A stretch of DNA of 15,665 nucleotides, taken from assembly GCA_902783755.1 (NCBI GenBank), contig CACZSC010000080.1, forward strand, positions 1 to 15,665, given 5' to 3'. The notes under the pieces are model-generated. The model was not told the DNA's origin. It was given only the letters and a program-made list of their open reading frames with translations, and ran no database searches. Source of the DNA: an uncultured Ruminococcus sp. (lineage in GTDB: Bacteria; Bacillota; Clostridia; Oscillospirales; CAG-272). Of this stretch, positions 1 to 7,298 are shown in pieces (position 1 is the first letter of the stretch; the number at the start of each line of letters is the position of its first letter). A program made the position numbers and the translations under genes.

Positions 1-62
1 ACCTGACCACAGAGCAGGCCATCCTCATCACCTACAGAGGACTCAGCGCCCTGAAGAAATAA
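1..62 (+). CDS. C-terminal end of an SLH-domain surface protein (partial)
   Basis: Only the last 19 codons and the TAA stop (60-62) are present; the gene enters from the left edge. The peptide LTTEQAILITYRGLSALKK is nearly the same as the C-terminus of the SLH protein ending at 14258 (LTTEQAILITYRALNALK), so this is the last alpha-helix of a third SLH repeat. SLH repeats bind pyruvylated secondary cell-wall polymer and hold exported proteins on the surface. The rest of this protein cannot be described. A terminator follows 19 bases after the stop. The SLH identity is firm from the internal match; the upstream domains are unknown. Confidence 0.85.
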   Translation, partial: LTTEQAILITYRGLSALKK

Positions 63-80
63 GGCAAAGTGAATATGCAG

Positions 81-114
81 AGACCGGTGGAACGAAAATC
101 TGCCGGTCTTTTTT
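81..114 (+). terminator. Rho-independent terminator of the upstream SLH gene
   Basis: AGACCGG (81-87) pairs perfectly with CCGGTCT (103-109) around a 15-base loop, and the final T starts a T-tract running through 114. It lies just after the stop at 62 and isolates the next gene from read-through. Confidence 0.85.
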
Positions 115-128
115 GCTGCGGAAACTCA

Positions 129-158
129 ACATTTCCTGATGATCATGGAGGAAAATGT
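129..158. repeat. Imperfect inverted repeat in the spacer
   Basis: ACATTTCCT (129-137) faces AGGAAAATGT (149-158) with one unpaired A. The short palindrome ATGATCAT lies between them at 139-146. There is no T-tract, so it is not a clear terminator. It could be a protein site or a remnant; function unknown. Confidence 0.4.
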
Positions 159-183
159 GCAAAAATAAATATAAAGGGGGTTT

Positions 184-203
184 AATATTACATCAATATT
201 ACA
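184..203 (+). promoter_or_regulatory. Two phased direct repeats AATATTACA upstream of the -35
   Basis: AATATTACA occurs at 184-192 and again, identical, at 195-203. The 11-base period puts both copies on the same DNA face, and they end 14 bases before the -35 box at 218. This is the usual geometry for a dimeric activator such as an OmpR-type regulator. The repeat is seen directly; the regulatory role is inference. Confidence 0.45.
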
Positions 204-217
204 GATTTCCTGAAAAC

Positions 218-246
218 TTGCACTACATATATCACTATTGTATAAT
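218..246 (+). promoter_or_regulatory. Sigma-A-type promoter of the large SLH gene
   Basis: TTGCAC (218-223), a 17-base spacer and a consensus TATAAT (241-246). Transcription would start near 253 and leave a leader of about 68 bases before the ATG at 321. The near-consensus boxes suggest high expression, fitting an abundant surface protein. Confidence 0.8.
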
Positions 247-320
247 CGGCATATCTAGGGGGTATTATGCCCTTTTGATGAAAAACGCAAACTAACAGGT
301 TACAGGAGCAGCAAAAAAGA

Positions 321-3300
321 ATGAAGAAAATTCTTTCAGTCATTCTTGCTCTTGCCATGATCATGTCATGCGCAGCGGCCGTTTTCGCCGTCGACCGGAC
401 GTCGAACACGACTGCAAACCCCGACGAGTCCGCTTCAAAATACTATGATGCGGTACAGTTCCTCGTCTCATATGGCATAATGCACGGCAAGGGCGACAAA
501 CTCGGCGTTTATGACAACATAAAACGGTACGAGATGTCGCTGTTCGAGGGACGTCTGATGACAGGCTGGACTGATGATTCGGCCTGGGAGGACGGCACTC
601 TGAACAGCAGCAAGTTCACTGACCTCGAAGGCACCGCGGCTGCAAACTTCTACGGAGCTATCTCCTATGTAAGCCAGAAGGGTGTCATCGAAGGCTACGG
701 TGACGGCAGATTCGGACCTGAGAATCCGATAACCTACCAGGACGCTCTGACGATGACAGTGAGAGCTCTCGGGTACAAAGGACTCTCATATCCATGGGGA
801 TACATCGAGAAGGCCGTCAATCTCGGCCTTACGGCAGGTATCAACGGAGTTGCCTTCACCGACAACCTCAAGAGGGAAGTGGTCGCGCAGATCATCTACA
901 ATGCCCTGTTCTGCACCAACAGCGACGGTGACACCTTCGGTGCCAGAAACTACGGTGTGGACGGCGCGTGGATGAACGTCATCATCGTGAGGACCGACTG
1001 GCTGAGCGACACAGTAGCGGCAGGATACGTAGGGTTCTCAGAGTTCAAGGCCGACGGTTCGATCGGGAAAGCGATACACTACGTCCCGGGAACGGAATTC
1101 GGTTTCACGGGCGAGCATGACGACGAGATCGCCTTCGCGACCGTATATCAGGTCGTGTTCGACGGATCCCACGTCCGCGCATTCAAATCGCTGGAACTCG
1201 ATCCCGTGAAGAACAGAGGCCGCCTCGAAGTCACGACGAAGGGATATCCCATCCAGGCATTCCTCTCTGATTTCGAAATAGTTTCCGCATACTCAGGAAG
1301 ATTCAATTCAAGCGAGCTCATCATCGCCGACGGACTCGGGGAGATCGAGGCGGGCGGAGCCTACAGCGAGATATACGCGCTGGACTGGGCGACCGGCAAC
1401 ATCTTAAGGCTCAAGGGCAACACCGGGTACAATATCGAATGGTATTACCACCAGGGGCTTGACGAATACTTCCAGCTTCAGCTCGACTACGACGGAGATA
1501 TAGTAGGCATCCGCTGGATGACAGAGGCTGAGCGCGCGTCGCTCCCGTCCCTCGTGAACGGCGAGTACATCTTTGACACCGAACGCATCAGCTACCTCAT
1601 GACAGTCGAGGACGACGCCACGGATCTCAATGCGTACGCAACGCTGAGGATCTTCGATACAGACGGAGACAACACGGCCGAATATGCCATCTACGACGAG
1701 TACAGATTCGGCTCCATGAGCGCAGGCACCATGGAATATGAAGGACTCGACGGAAAGGTCAAGACAGGTCCCTCCTATGTCCTGTATGACTATACGAACG
1801 CGGCGATGGGAACCATTTCCGTGGCTCTCGAAGTCCCGCAGGAATACACATGGTTCACTCCGGGATACGGTCCGGAGACTGACGCGGAAGGCAATCTGAT
1901 CCCCGGCCAGTACCTGATCTGGGGATACAAGCCCGCTACCGGAGAACTGACGGTAGTAGAGAAGATAGGCGAATATACAGCAGGCGCGGAATCCTATATC
2001 GGCCACGGCTATGTCAGAGGATTCAACGCAGGCTCATACAATATCACAATCGGGGAAGAAAAATTCAGCTACAACTATCCGCAGCTGAAGGGATCATTCA
2101 CCGAGAGCATGATGATGGGTCATTCCGCCCATACCGACAGGATCGGATACGAGGCCTGGCCCGCAGTTGCGAACAGGTTCCTGAAGGACACTTTCAACCA
2201 GTACTGCGAATATGTGGTGGTGGATGAAAGGATAGCGTACATCGAACCTTACGGCGGCACTGACAGCCTGTTCATAGTCGAAGCGTACGCAGGGCTTGCC
2301 GAGGACGGGACGCTGGTGGTATGGGGCTACGACCTCGGAAACACCACAGACCCGCAGATAACACAGCTCAGAGTGAATTCCTTCGACGGATGGATCAACG
2401 GTGACTGGGCTTACTACAGCTCAAAGAACCTTGACGCGATCAAGGCGGCGTTCACTCACGGCGCCGTATACCAGATCCTGTCCTACGATGAAGCGGCAGA
2501 CGCATACAACGTCAAGGTGGTCGCGAACGAGACTGTGGCCAACGGTTACAAGACCGTGGGAACACCGATTACCCTGACATACCAGAACGCAGTCGTGGGC
2601 ATCATGCATACCAACGACGCGGGAAGGACGCAGGGCGGTTCCGTATCCACGGATTACGCCACATCCATGAGAAGGATGGCGGATACTGACAGATACACCT
2701 TCATTCTCGGCGGCGAGGGCAAGCTGGCGACACTTCCGGTGATCAGATATGAAGGAAAAGTCACCAAGGACACATGGCACGTCACCGGTTACGCTCTTCC
2801 CGGCAGCACGGCAGGCAACTGGCTCATCTACGTTGAGCATCCGGATGACATTTACGGGTTCGGATCCAAAGCCGAGCAGGGCGTGAGCGTGGTGCTCTTC
2901 CTTGAATACGGCGCGACAGCCGCGTTTGACAGCCTCGCCGGCAAGAACTACCTGAAGGGCGGAGTCGTATATACGGCACACGTCATGGACCTCATCACGG
3001 GCAAGTTTATGGAAGTCGAGGCTTATACGGCCAAGCTCAAGCCGGCCAACTTCGGAGGAGACCTGAACAAGACCGTCGGCGTCGATTCCGGCGAGGGCGA
3101 GATCCAGGACGGATACTACAACTACCCGTTCATGCACTTCTACCATCTGGCAGGAGAGGCATATATAACATACAACGGAAAGATCATAGACGACACGCCG
3201 GTGAATCCCGCGATGGTACCGGAACTCATCAAGAGCATGACCAACGCGGACGGTTCACTGTTCCAGAACGGCCTGTTCCGTGAGGACGGTGTCGTCACAG

Positions 3301-3890
3301 CCAAGTACAACGGAACGGTCGCCACCATCGACCAGATGTGGAACAAAGGCTGGGGCGGCTGGGACGCTCCCAAATACCAGGGATTCGCTCCAATTGCCGT
3401 TAACAACCGTCTGACCCACAGGGAACTGGGTGATGAATTCAATTCATACTTCAGGCTTGCTGGCGTCGGCATGGCAGCCGGAGACGGCGGCGGAACAGTA
3501 GGCAAGGGTTCCATATTCATCTGGGCGCTCACGGAGTCCAACGGGCGTCTCGGAGTGCACCACGTGGCCGTTGACGACGGCGGCGGAAAGAGCCTTAAGA
3601 CAGACTCTCAGTACACATATTCGTGGAACCTCATCCAGCCGCAGCAGATGCTCCAGCTGTTCGGAGACACGAGAAGCAACTCCCAGAGCTACTGGTACAC
3701 GATGCTGGTGCATGAGAACGGCTCCAATACGGGCAAATCCGCGAATGACCTCTCATACTGCATAGTATACGCATACGATTTCGGAGACGATCCGATGCTG
3801 ACCGACGAAACGTTCGATCCGGCAGCCCAGCCGTTCACATTCGGCCTTGGGCTCGAAAAAGTCGCTCCGTTCAACACGCTTTTTAATTAA
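321..3890 (+). CDS. Large secreted S-layer-like protein with N-terminal SLH repeats
   Basis: This 1189-residue exported protein is probably held on the cell wall and may form or decorate the surface layer. Residues 1-23 are a signal peptide (MKK, hydrophobic core, likely cleavage after AVFA). Three SLH-like repeats follow at about 40-82, 99-152 and 157-198; the second has the typical GYGDGRFGPENPIT core. Residues 200-1189 form a very long ectodomain rich in Gly, Tyr, Asp and aromatic residues, with only a handful of Cys. I do not recognise this part. The start is the ATG at 321; the AGGAG at 304-308 lies 12 bases upstream, slightly far. It stands as a single gene between its own strong promoter and a terminator at 3917. 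The SLH anchor is well supported; an S-layer role is inferred from size, promoter strength and architecture. Confidence 0.85.
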   Translation: MKKILSVILALAMIMSCAAAVFAVDRTSNTTANPDESASKYYDAVQFLVSYGIMHGKGDKLGVYDNIKRYEMSLFEGRLMTGWTDDSAWEDGTLNSSKFTDLEGTAAANFYGAISYVSQKGVIEGYGDGRFGPENPITYQDALTMTVRALGYKGLSYPWGYIEKAVNLGLTAGINGVAFTDNLKREVVAQIIYNALFCTNSDGDTFGARNYGVDGAWMNVIIVRTDWLSDTVAAGYVGFSEFKADGSIGKAIHYVPGTEFGFTGEHDDEIAFATVYQVVFDGSHVRAFKSLELDPVKNRGRLEVTTKGYPIQAFLSDFEIVSAYSGRFNSSELIIADGLGEIEAGGAYSEIYALDWATGNILRLKGNTGYNIEWYYHQGLDEYFQLQLDYDGDIVGIRWMTEAERASLPSLVNGEYIFDTERISYLMTVEDDATDLNAYATLRIFDTDGDNTAEYAIYDEYRFGSMSAGTMEYEGLDGKVKTGPSYVLYDYTNAAMGTISVALEVPQEYTWFTPGYGPETDAEGNLIPGQYLIWGYKPATGELTVVEKIGEYTAGAESYIGHGYVRGFNAGSYNITIGEEKFSYNYPQLKGSFTESMMMGHSAHTDRIGYEAWPAVANRFLKDTFNQYCEYVVVDERIAYIEPYGGTDSLFIVEAYAGLAEDGTLVVWGYDLGNTTDPQITQLRVNSFDGWINGDWAYYSSKNLDAIKAAFTHGAVYQILSYDEAADAYNVKVVANETVANGYKTVGTPITLTYQNAVVGIMHTNDAGRTQGGSVSTDYATSMRRMADTDRYTFILGGEGKLATLPVIRYEGKVTKDTWHVTGYALPGSTAGNWLIYVEHPDDIYGFGSKAEQGVSVVLFLEYGATAAFDSLAGKNYLKGGVVYTAHVMDLITGKFMEVEAYTAKLKPANFGGDLNKTVGVDSGEGEIQDGYYNYPFMHFYHLAGEAYITYNGKIIDDTPVNPAMVPELIKSMTNADGSLFQNGLFREDGVVTAKYNGTVATIDQMWNKGWGGWDAPKYQGFAPIAVNNRLTHRELGDEFNSYFRLAGVGMAAGDGGGTVGKGSIFIWALTESNGRLGVHHVAVDDGGGKSLKTDSQYTYSWNLIQPQQMLQLFGDTRSNSQSYWYTMLVHENGSNTGKSANDLSYCIVYAYDFGDDPMLTDETFDPAAQPFTFGLGLEKVAPFNTLFN

Positions 3891-3916
3891 CTCCACAACC
3901 TGTAACTGAATAAAAG

Positions 3917-3956
3917 GGCTCCGGCTGCTTCCGTGAAGAAGCGTCCGGAGCCTTTC
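3917..3956. terminator. Shared bidirectional terminator
   Basis: GGCTCCGG (3917-3924) pairs with CCGGAGCC (3945-3952), and inside it GCTTC (3927-3931) pairs with GAAGC (3938-3942), giving a long, nearly closed stem. On the plus strand TTTCT follows; on the minus strand the same stem is followed by CTTTTA. It sits between two convergent stops (3890 and 3975) and can serve both genes. Confidence 0.8.
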
Positions 3957-3974
3957 TGCGCCATACCGTTTCCG

Positions 3975-6551
3975 TTATTTCTTTTCCGATTTTTCTATCT
4001 CGTTCTTGAGGTTCTCGAGCATTACGTTTATCTCGTCATCCACATATGTGATCTCGGACCAGAATTCCCTGGCAGATAGCCTCAGGATGCCCGTCCTCAG
4101 GGCCTGGAGCTGTATCATGCCGTCGGAAGTGACGACCCTCACCGAAAAATCCTTTCCTATCTGATATATGAGACGCTCGATGTAGGTGTCGCCGAGCTCC
4201 CCTTCCTTCGTATAGACCACTTTCAGTCCGTTGATCTCCTGCTTCCTCTCGACGGCGCCCTTCACGTTGTACGCGTCGAACACGACGATTATGTCCTTGC
4301 CGGTGAAAGCCCGGTAGTTCTGCAGGATGCCGCAGAGGTGCGTCCTGGCGCTCTCAAGATCCGTCTTTGCGATCTCCGACAGTTCGGGAGAGGCGAAGAT
4401 GACGTTGTAGCCGTCGATTATGTACATGGATTTTTTGTATTTCGGGTTCTTCACGTTCGGTGAAACGGAGGTCTCCGCGGCCTTCGAGTATATCCTCCGC
4501 TTTATGGGCCCGAACTCCCGTTCCATTATGGCCTCCAGTTCCTTCTCATCGATCTTGACCGGTCTGGAGACGTATTTCACCTCAGAGCCGGAACCGGATG
4601 TCAGACGTCCGTCTGCGGTCAGGTGGGCATAGTCGCCGACCTGATGCCAGGGCACCACGAATCCGGAGCCTCTTGCGCAGAATACGGAGTGGGGAGGGTT
4701 GAACAGATCGGCCTCGGGATCATAGTTCGAGGCCTCTATGACCGCTTTTTCGTTGTGACATGGCAGATATCCCTCGAACCGCACTGTGAATTTTCCCTTG
4801 CCGTGGGTATAGTCGGACACCCTCAGGTGATAGTCTCCCACCGTTGCCACCGGCACCGTTCCGGTAAGGCAGGAGTATCCGGGCCTCGATTCGGTCTCCC
4901 GGAATTTCGCGTCCCTTGAAAGGATATCCGACATGGCTGTGCCGATGCATTCGGAAGGGACCTCCAGCCTGAAGCTGTAGTAGGGTTCGAGAAGTACGCA
5001 CTTGCCTATGGATCTCAGTTTCATGAGCCCCTGACGCACGGCTCTCGACGACGCCTCCCTGAAGTCGCCGCCGGAGGTGTGCTTGAGATGGGCCTTGCCG
5101 GCGACCAGTGTGATCTTCACGTCGGTCAGCGGCGCGCCGCACAGCACGCCGCGGTGCCTCTTGTCCTCAAGGGCCGACAGTATCAGCCTCTGCCACGAGG
5201 TGGCGAGAAGATCCTCGTCTGCTGCGTTGTCTATGACTATCCCGGATCCGCTCTCAAGTGGCTCCAGCAGCAGGTGCACTTCAGCGTAGTGACGCAGCGG
5301 CTCGAAATGCCCCACGCCCACAACGGGAGCGCTTATGGTCTCCTTATACGTTATCTTCCCCTGGCCGAATGTGATGTCGTATCCGAACTTGTTCTTTATG
5401 AGCACGGTGAGGACCTCGCACTGTACCTGGCCTGTCACCTGTACGTTTATCTCTCCGAACCTTTCGTTCCAGACCAGCCTCAGCAGAGGCTCCTCCTCCT
5501 CAAGGGATTTCAGTTCCGAAAAGGCCTTTTTCGCGTCCACGTCTCTCGGAAGGACTATCCTGTATGTCAGCACCGGCTCGAAGAACGGGGACGAGCTGCG
5601 TTTCTCGGCACCGAGGCCCATGCCGATCTTCGCGGCTGAAAGCCCCGTCACTCCGCAGACCCTGCCTGCGGGGCATTTGTCGGCGGTCTCGTATTTCTCT
5701 CCCGAATAGAACCTCACTGATGTGATCTTTTCCTCGATCTCCTCGTCACGGTCCGTGATGTACCGTACGGGCTGGCGCACCGAGATCTCACCGCCGGTCA
5801 TCTTCAGGAAGGTCACCCGGTTTCCCTGGCTGTCATGTGCTATCTTGAATACCCTGGCCGCGAATTCCGCGGGGTATTCCTTTGCTTCAGTATACGCATC
5901 GAAGGCGTAGAGCAGCTCATCTATGCCGCTGAGCCTGAGACCGCTCCCGAAGAAGCAGGGGAAGATCTTTCTTTCATTAACTGCTTTTCTGAGGCTGGAT
6001 ACGCTGATCGCGCCTGTCGCCAGATACTCGTCCAGCAGTTCTTCGTCCGCCATGGCGGCCTTCTCGCAGGCTTTTTTCATATCCGAGAAGTCTATGCAGC
6101 TGTCGGACAGGCTCCGGGTGATCCCGTCCATGAGCTCTTCAGGCGGAAACACCGACAGATCCATCTTGGTCACGAATATGAACGTAGGGATGGAATATCT
6201 CGAAAGCAGTTCCCATAAGGTCTCGGCGTGGACCTGGACGCCCTCTGTTCCGGATATGACGAGCACTGCGTAGTCCATGACCGATATGCCTCGCTCGGCC
6301 TCTGCCGCGAAATCCGTGTGCCCGGGAGTGTCGATCAGTGTGATCCTTGAATCTCCGGTCTCGAACATGGCCTGCTTCGAGAATACAGTGATACCGCGGT
6401 CTCTCTCTATCTCATGGGTGTCGAGATATGTGTTGCGGCTGTCCACTCTCCCGAGCTTTCTGATCTTTCCAGTCCTGTAAAGGAGAGCTTCCGAAAGTGT
6501 GGTCTTGCCCGCGTCCACATGCGCTATTATGCCTATAGTCAGGTCTTTCAC
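3975..6551 (-). CDS. TetM/EF-G-like ribosomal GTPase fused to a Rae1/YacP-type NYN endoribonuclease domain
   Basis: The protein has 858 residues, about 200 more than TetM-type ribosomal protection proteins. The N-terminal GTPase shows HVDAGKTT (11-18), DRGIT (51-55), DTPGH (75-79, with catalytic H78) and TKMD (128-131, normally NKxD). TetM-like domains II-V follow, including LLEPYYSF in domain IV. Residues 709-858 match YacP/Rae1: DGYNVI, VVFDAYN, TKEGELGD, TSD and RLSAREF, with four candidate metal-binding Asp (D713, D759, D788, D810). Rae1 of Bacillus subtilis cuts mRNA in the ribosomal A site. The TetM loop SPVSTPADFR that displaces tetracycline reads LKHTSGGDFR here, which argues against drug resistance. 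The start is GTG (6549-6551), with AAAGGAG 7 bases upstream. It is likely a ribosome-rescue or stress factor acting on stalled ribosomes; that role is inferred. Confidence 0.88.
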   Translation of the reverse strand: MKDLTIGIIAHVDAGKTTLSEALLYRTGKIRKLGRVDSRNTYLDTHEIERDRGITVFSKQAMFETGDSRITLIDTPGHTDFAAEAERGISVMDYAVLVISGTEGVQVHAETLWELLSRYSIPTFIFVTKMDLSVFPPEELMDGITRSLSDSCIDFSDMKKACEKAAMADEELLDEYLATGAISVSSLRKAVNERKIFPCFFGSGLRLSGIDELLYAFDAYTEAKEYPAEFAARVFKIAHDSQGNRVTFLKMTGGEISVRQPVRYITDRDEEIEEKITSVRFYSGEKYETADKCPAGRVCGVTGLSAAKIGMGLGAEKRSSSPFFEPVLTYRIVLPRDVDAKKAFSELKSLEEEEPLLRLVWNERFGEINVQVTGQVQCEVLTVLIKNKFGYDITFGQGKITYKETISAPVVGVGHFEPLRHYAEVHLLLEPLESGSGIVIDNAADEDLLATSWQRLILSALEDKRHRGVLCGAPLTDVKITLVAGKAHLKHTSGGDFREASSRAVRQGLMKLRSIGKCVLLEPYYSFRLEVPSECIGTAMSDILSRDAKFRETESRPGYSCLTGTVPVATVGDYHLRVSDYTHGKGKFTVRFEGYLPCHNEKAVIEASNYDPEADLFNPPHSVFCARGSGFVVPWHQVGDYAHLTADGRLTSGSGSEVKYVSRPVKIDEKELEAIMEREFGPIKRRIYSKAAETSVSPNVKNPKYKKSMYIIDGYNVIFASPELSEIAKTDLESARTHLCGILQNYRAFTGKDIIVVFDAYNVKGAVERKQEINGLKVVYTKEGELGDTYIERLIYQIGKDFSVRVVTSDGMIQLQALRTGILRLSAREFWSEITYVDDEINVMLENLKNEIEKSEKK

Positions 6552-6586
6552 CGCCGCTCTCCTTTCAGAAGTACTATTTTTTCACG

Positions 6587-6615
6587 ATTTTAGCATATTT
6601 TTTTTGTTTGGTCAA
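6587..6615 (-). promoter_or_regulatory. Promoter of the GTPase-NYN fusion gene
   Basis: On the minus strand TTGACC (6615-6610), a 17-base spacer and TAAAAT (6592-6587). Transcription would start near 6580, giving a leader of about 28 bases that holds the AAAGGAG ribosome site (6559-6565). No leader peptide or attenuator of the kind seen upstream of tet(M) fits in this space. Confidence 0.75.
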
Positions 6616-6644
6616 AGAAAATTAAGGTTTCTCTAAGGAAATTA

Positions 6645-6653
6645 TGATATAAT
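6645..6653 (+). promoter_or_regulatory. Extended -10 promoter of the regulator-kinase operon
   Basis: TGATATAAT (6645-6653) is a perfect extended -10 (TGnTATAAT). No good -35 lies 16-18 bases upstream, which is common for extended -10 promoters and may mean that an activator is needed. Transcription would start near 6660. It is divergent from the minus-strand promoter only about 30 bases away. Confidence 0.65.
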
Positions 6654-6686
6654 CCAGTCAAAGAACAGAAGAAGGGCGTGAGAAAA

Positions 6687-7298
6687 ATGCGGATACTGAT
6701 CGCCTGCGCGGACAGGGATTTCCTTGAAGCATACGGCAGGCTGCTATCGGAAGAGTTTGAATATGTCAGGACTGCCTTCGACGGGACTGCGGTGCTGGGT
6801 CTCACAGCGGAGGAGGATTTCGACGTGTGCGTCATCGACGCAAAGCTGCCCCGGGTGAACTGGAGGACCGTCGTGTCGAGACTCGACATGAAGAAGATCC
6901 CCTCTGCGGTGCTGCTGTACAGGAAACTGACGTCCGGAATCCTGTGCGGGAAGGATCCGGTGACGGAATACGTTCCCCTGCCTTTCTCACCGGAGGAACT
7001 GACAGGCATCATAAGGAAGGCTGCAGGGTCATACGGCGTGAGGGAATCCTTTGAGTCCGGCGGGATCTCCGTCGAGATATACAACAACCGCATAGGCGGA
7101 TGGCCGGTGACACTGGCAGAGAGGAACCTCATGAGATTCGCCTCGGACAACGACGGCACGGGCGGCGACGGCGCGGACATATCATATGCCATGTCCTGCA
7201 CGGAGTCGCTGAACAGGAAACTTGAAAAGACGGGATATCCGCTCAGGATAAAATTCGTGAACGGGAAAGGATTCAAACTGGTGAGAAGCGATGAGTAA
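6687..7298 (+). CDS. OmpR-type response regulator with a degenerate receiver
   Basis: This is a 203-residue DNA-binding regulator, a little shorter than typical OmpR/PhoB proteins. The receiver (1-112) keeps the phospho-acceptor Asp (VIDAKLP, D51). The usual acidic pair after beta-1 (E-D in PhoB) is C7-A8, the conserved Thr after beta-4 is L77, and the conserved Lys before PF is L98 (YVPLPF). The C-terminal winged helix (about 120-200) is recognisable: VTLAERNLMRF matches the LT-E-LL helix and NGKGFKLV is the final wing (usually RGxGY). I chose ATG 6687 because GAAGGG (6671-6676) lies 10 bases upstream; GTG 6678 is too close to it. Its last 8 bases overlap the kinase gene. It probably controls its own operon or nearby surface genes without ordinary phosphorylation (inference). 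Confidence 0.85.
   Translation: MRILIACADRDFLEAYGRLLSEEFEYVRTAFDGTAVLGLTAEEDFDVCVIDAKLPRVNWRTVVSRLDMKKIPSAVLLYRKLTSGILCGKDPVTEYVPLPFSPEELTGIIRKAAGSYGVRESFESGGISVEIYNNRIGGWPVTLAERNLMRFASDNDGTGGDGADISYAMSCTESLNRKLEKTGYPLRIKFVNGKGFKLVRSDE

Noticed and set aside
75..185. Small gene of 36 codons starting at ATG 75
   Set aside because: It runs straight through the terminator hairpin and T-tract at 81-114 and has no ribosome site.
1404..3713. Long minus-strand open frames inside the large SLH gene
   Set aside because: They are shadows caused by the high-GC third positions of the true plus-strand gene, which has a promoter, signal peptide and SLH repeats; none has a ribosome site or recognisable motif.
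3975..6551. Acquired tetracycline-resistance gene
   Set aside because: The drug-release loop is replaced, there is no tet(M)-type leader attenuator, no mobile element is visible nearby, and the NYN fusion points to another role.
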